Below are positions 59,499 through 60,000 of a stretch of DNA of 60,000 bases, one piece after another (the stretch's first letter is position 1; the number at the start of each line of letters is the position of its first letter). The stretch is from Cristatella mucedo (Eukaryota; Bryozoa; Phylactolaemata; Cristatellidae): assembly GCA_009760855.2 (NCBI GenBank), contig WPIO01000035.1, positions 1,584,501 through 1,644,500 on the forward strand, written 5' to 3'. The position numbers and the translations under genes are program-made. The notes under the pieces were generated by a model. It saw nothing but the letters and a program-made list of their open reading frames with translations, ran no database searches and was not told the origin of the DNA.

Positions 59499-60000
59499 TC
59501 TTAACTTCATAAACAGATAGAGGCTTAACTTGAGATTTCAGCATAGTAAGGTTTTGGTACGGCAATTTCCCTGCAGGGGCCTAACATGAGGTTTGCTGAC
59601 ACCGAGATTCCCATTTAGTTGCAATGCTAAAAATCCTCAGATTTTATAAAGAGAATCGGCTAGAATACTATGGGTTGCATGCAAACAGGAGCCACGATAT
59701 CCCAAATTATATAATACATTTTTCAAGTTGACTGTGCTTGCAGTTGATTTGAAATATGAGTTAAACTATAAAATGGTCAGATACTAATAATTTCTTGTTG
59801 CAAGGTTAAATCAAAAATATGGTTTGGCTATTCGCGACGAATCTTGTTCACCTGAGCCATGGTGCAATTAAAAGGAAAATACTTGAGGGAATACCTGTCA
59901 ACGTCTAGCTCAAAGTAAATATAGATACTGCTCTTGAATACGTTATGATATACAGAAAACATAAATGATTCTCATTGAAGAGCTTTTTATTCTCGTGAAA
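59499..60000. other. AT-rich DNA, no gene seen
   Basis: No exon or element was recognised before the window ends. Confidence 0.45.

Noticed and set aside
1-60000. CRISPR arrays, operons, bacterial promoters or prophage
   Set aside because: No regularly spaced repeats or dense long frames; splice sites, LINEs and SINEs show the DNA is animal-like.

Overview
The window looks like non-coding, repeat-rich DNA from an invertebrate animal. It is AT-rich, has no long open reading frames or operons, and is full of decayed L2/CR1-type LINE reverse-transcriptase copies, tRNA-derived SINEs, a MULE-like DNA transposon remnant and CA, TA, GA and ATT microsatellites. The species cannot be named from the sequence.

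The host coding signal is a set of short plus-strand exons that look like immunoglobulin-superfamily (IgSF) receptor exons. Where splice sites can be read, each exon begins and ends in intron phase 1, as expected for shuffled Ig-domain exons. Two are open throughout (41952-42395 and 50658-51038). Three are broken: 3558-3871 has a frameshift and a stop; 12752-13412 has a LINE insert and stops; 59154-59498 has a TGA, a lost F-strand Cys and a lost donor. A terminal exon (5680-6107) encodes a transmembrane helix and a Ser/Asn-rich cytoplasmic tail. This fits part of a decaying, duplicated IgSF receptor cluster. Which exons belong to one transcript cannot be decided here.

Layout. 1-2750: composite L2-like LINE. 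3.5-6.1 kb: broken Ig exon and TM/tail exon. 10.0-13.4 kb: old paralogous block ending in a broken Ig exon. 16.2-25.3 kb: tandem duplication of a 4.8-kb unit, joined at a 4-bp microhomology. 26.9-28.4 kb, 30.0-31.1 kb, 33.0-33.7 kb and 34.6-35.4 kb: LINE fragments, including a nested insertion with an 8-bp target-site duplication. 38.3-39.8 kb: decayed FLYWCH + MULE transposase gene (minus strand), with a degenerate 15-bp minisatellite just upstream at 40.05-40.2 kb. 41.5 kb: tRNA-derived SINE with an L2-like 3' tail. 41.95 and 50.66 kb: the intact Ig exons. 47.7-49.4 kb: minus-strand LINE. 51.97-59.5 kb: second copy of the old paralogous block, enlarged by a minus-strand LINE at 55.1-58.0 kb that itself carries another LINE fragment.

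The old block pairs 10.0-13.4 kb with 52.0-59.5 kb in the same order and ends in homologous Ig exons. The cluster therefore appears to have grown by segmental duplication and was later broken up by LINE and SINE insertions. All boundaries were read by eye and are approximate unless a splice site, target-site duplication or stop codon is given.
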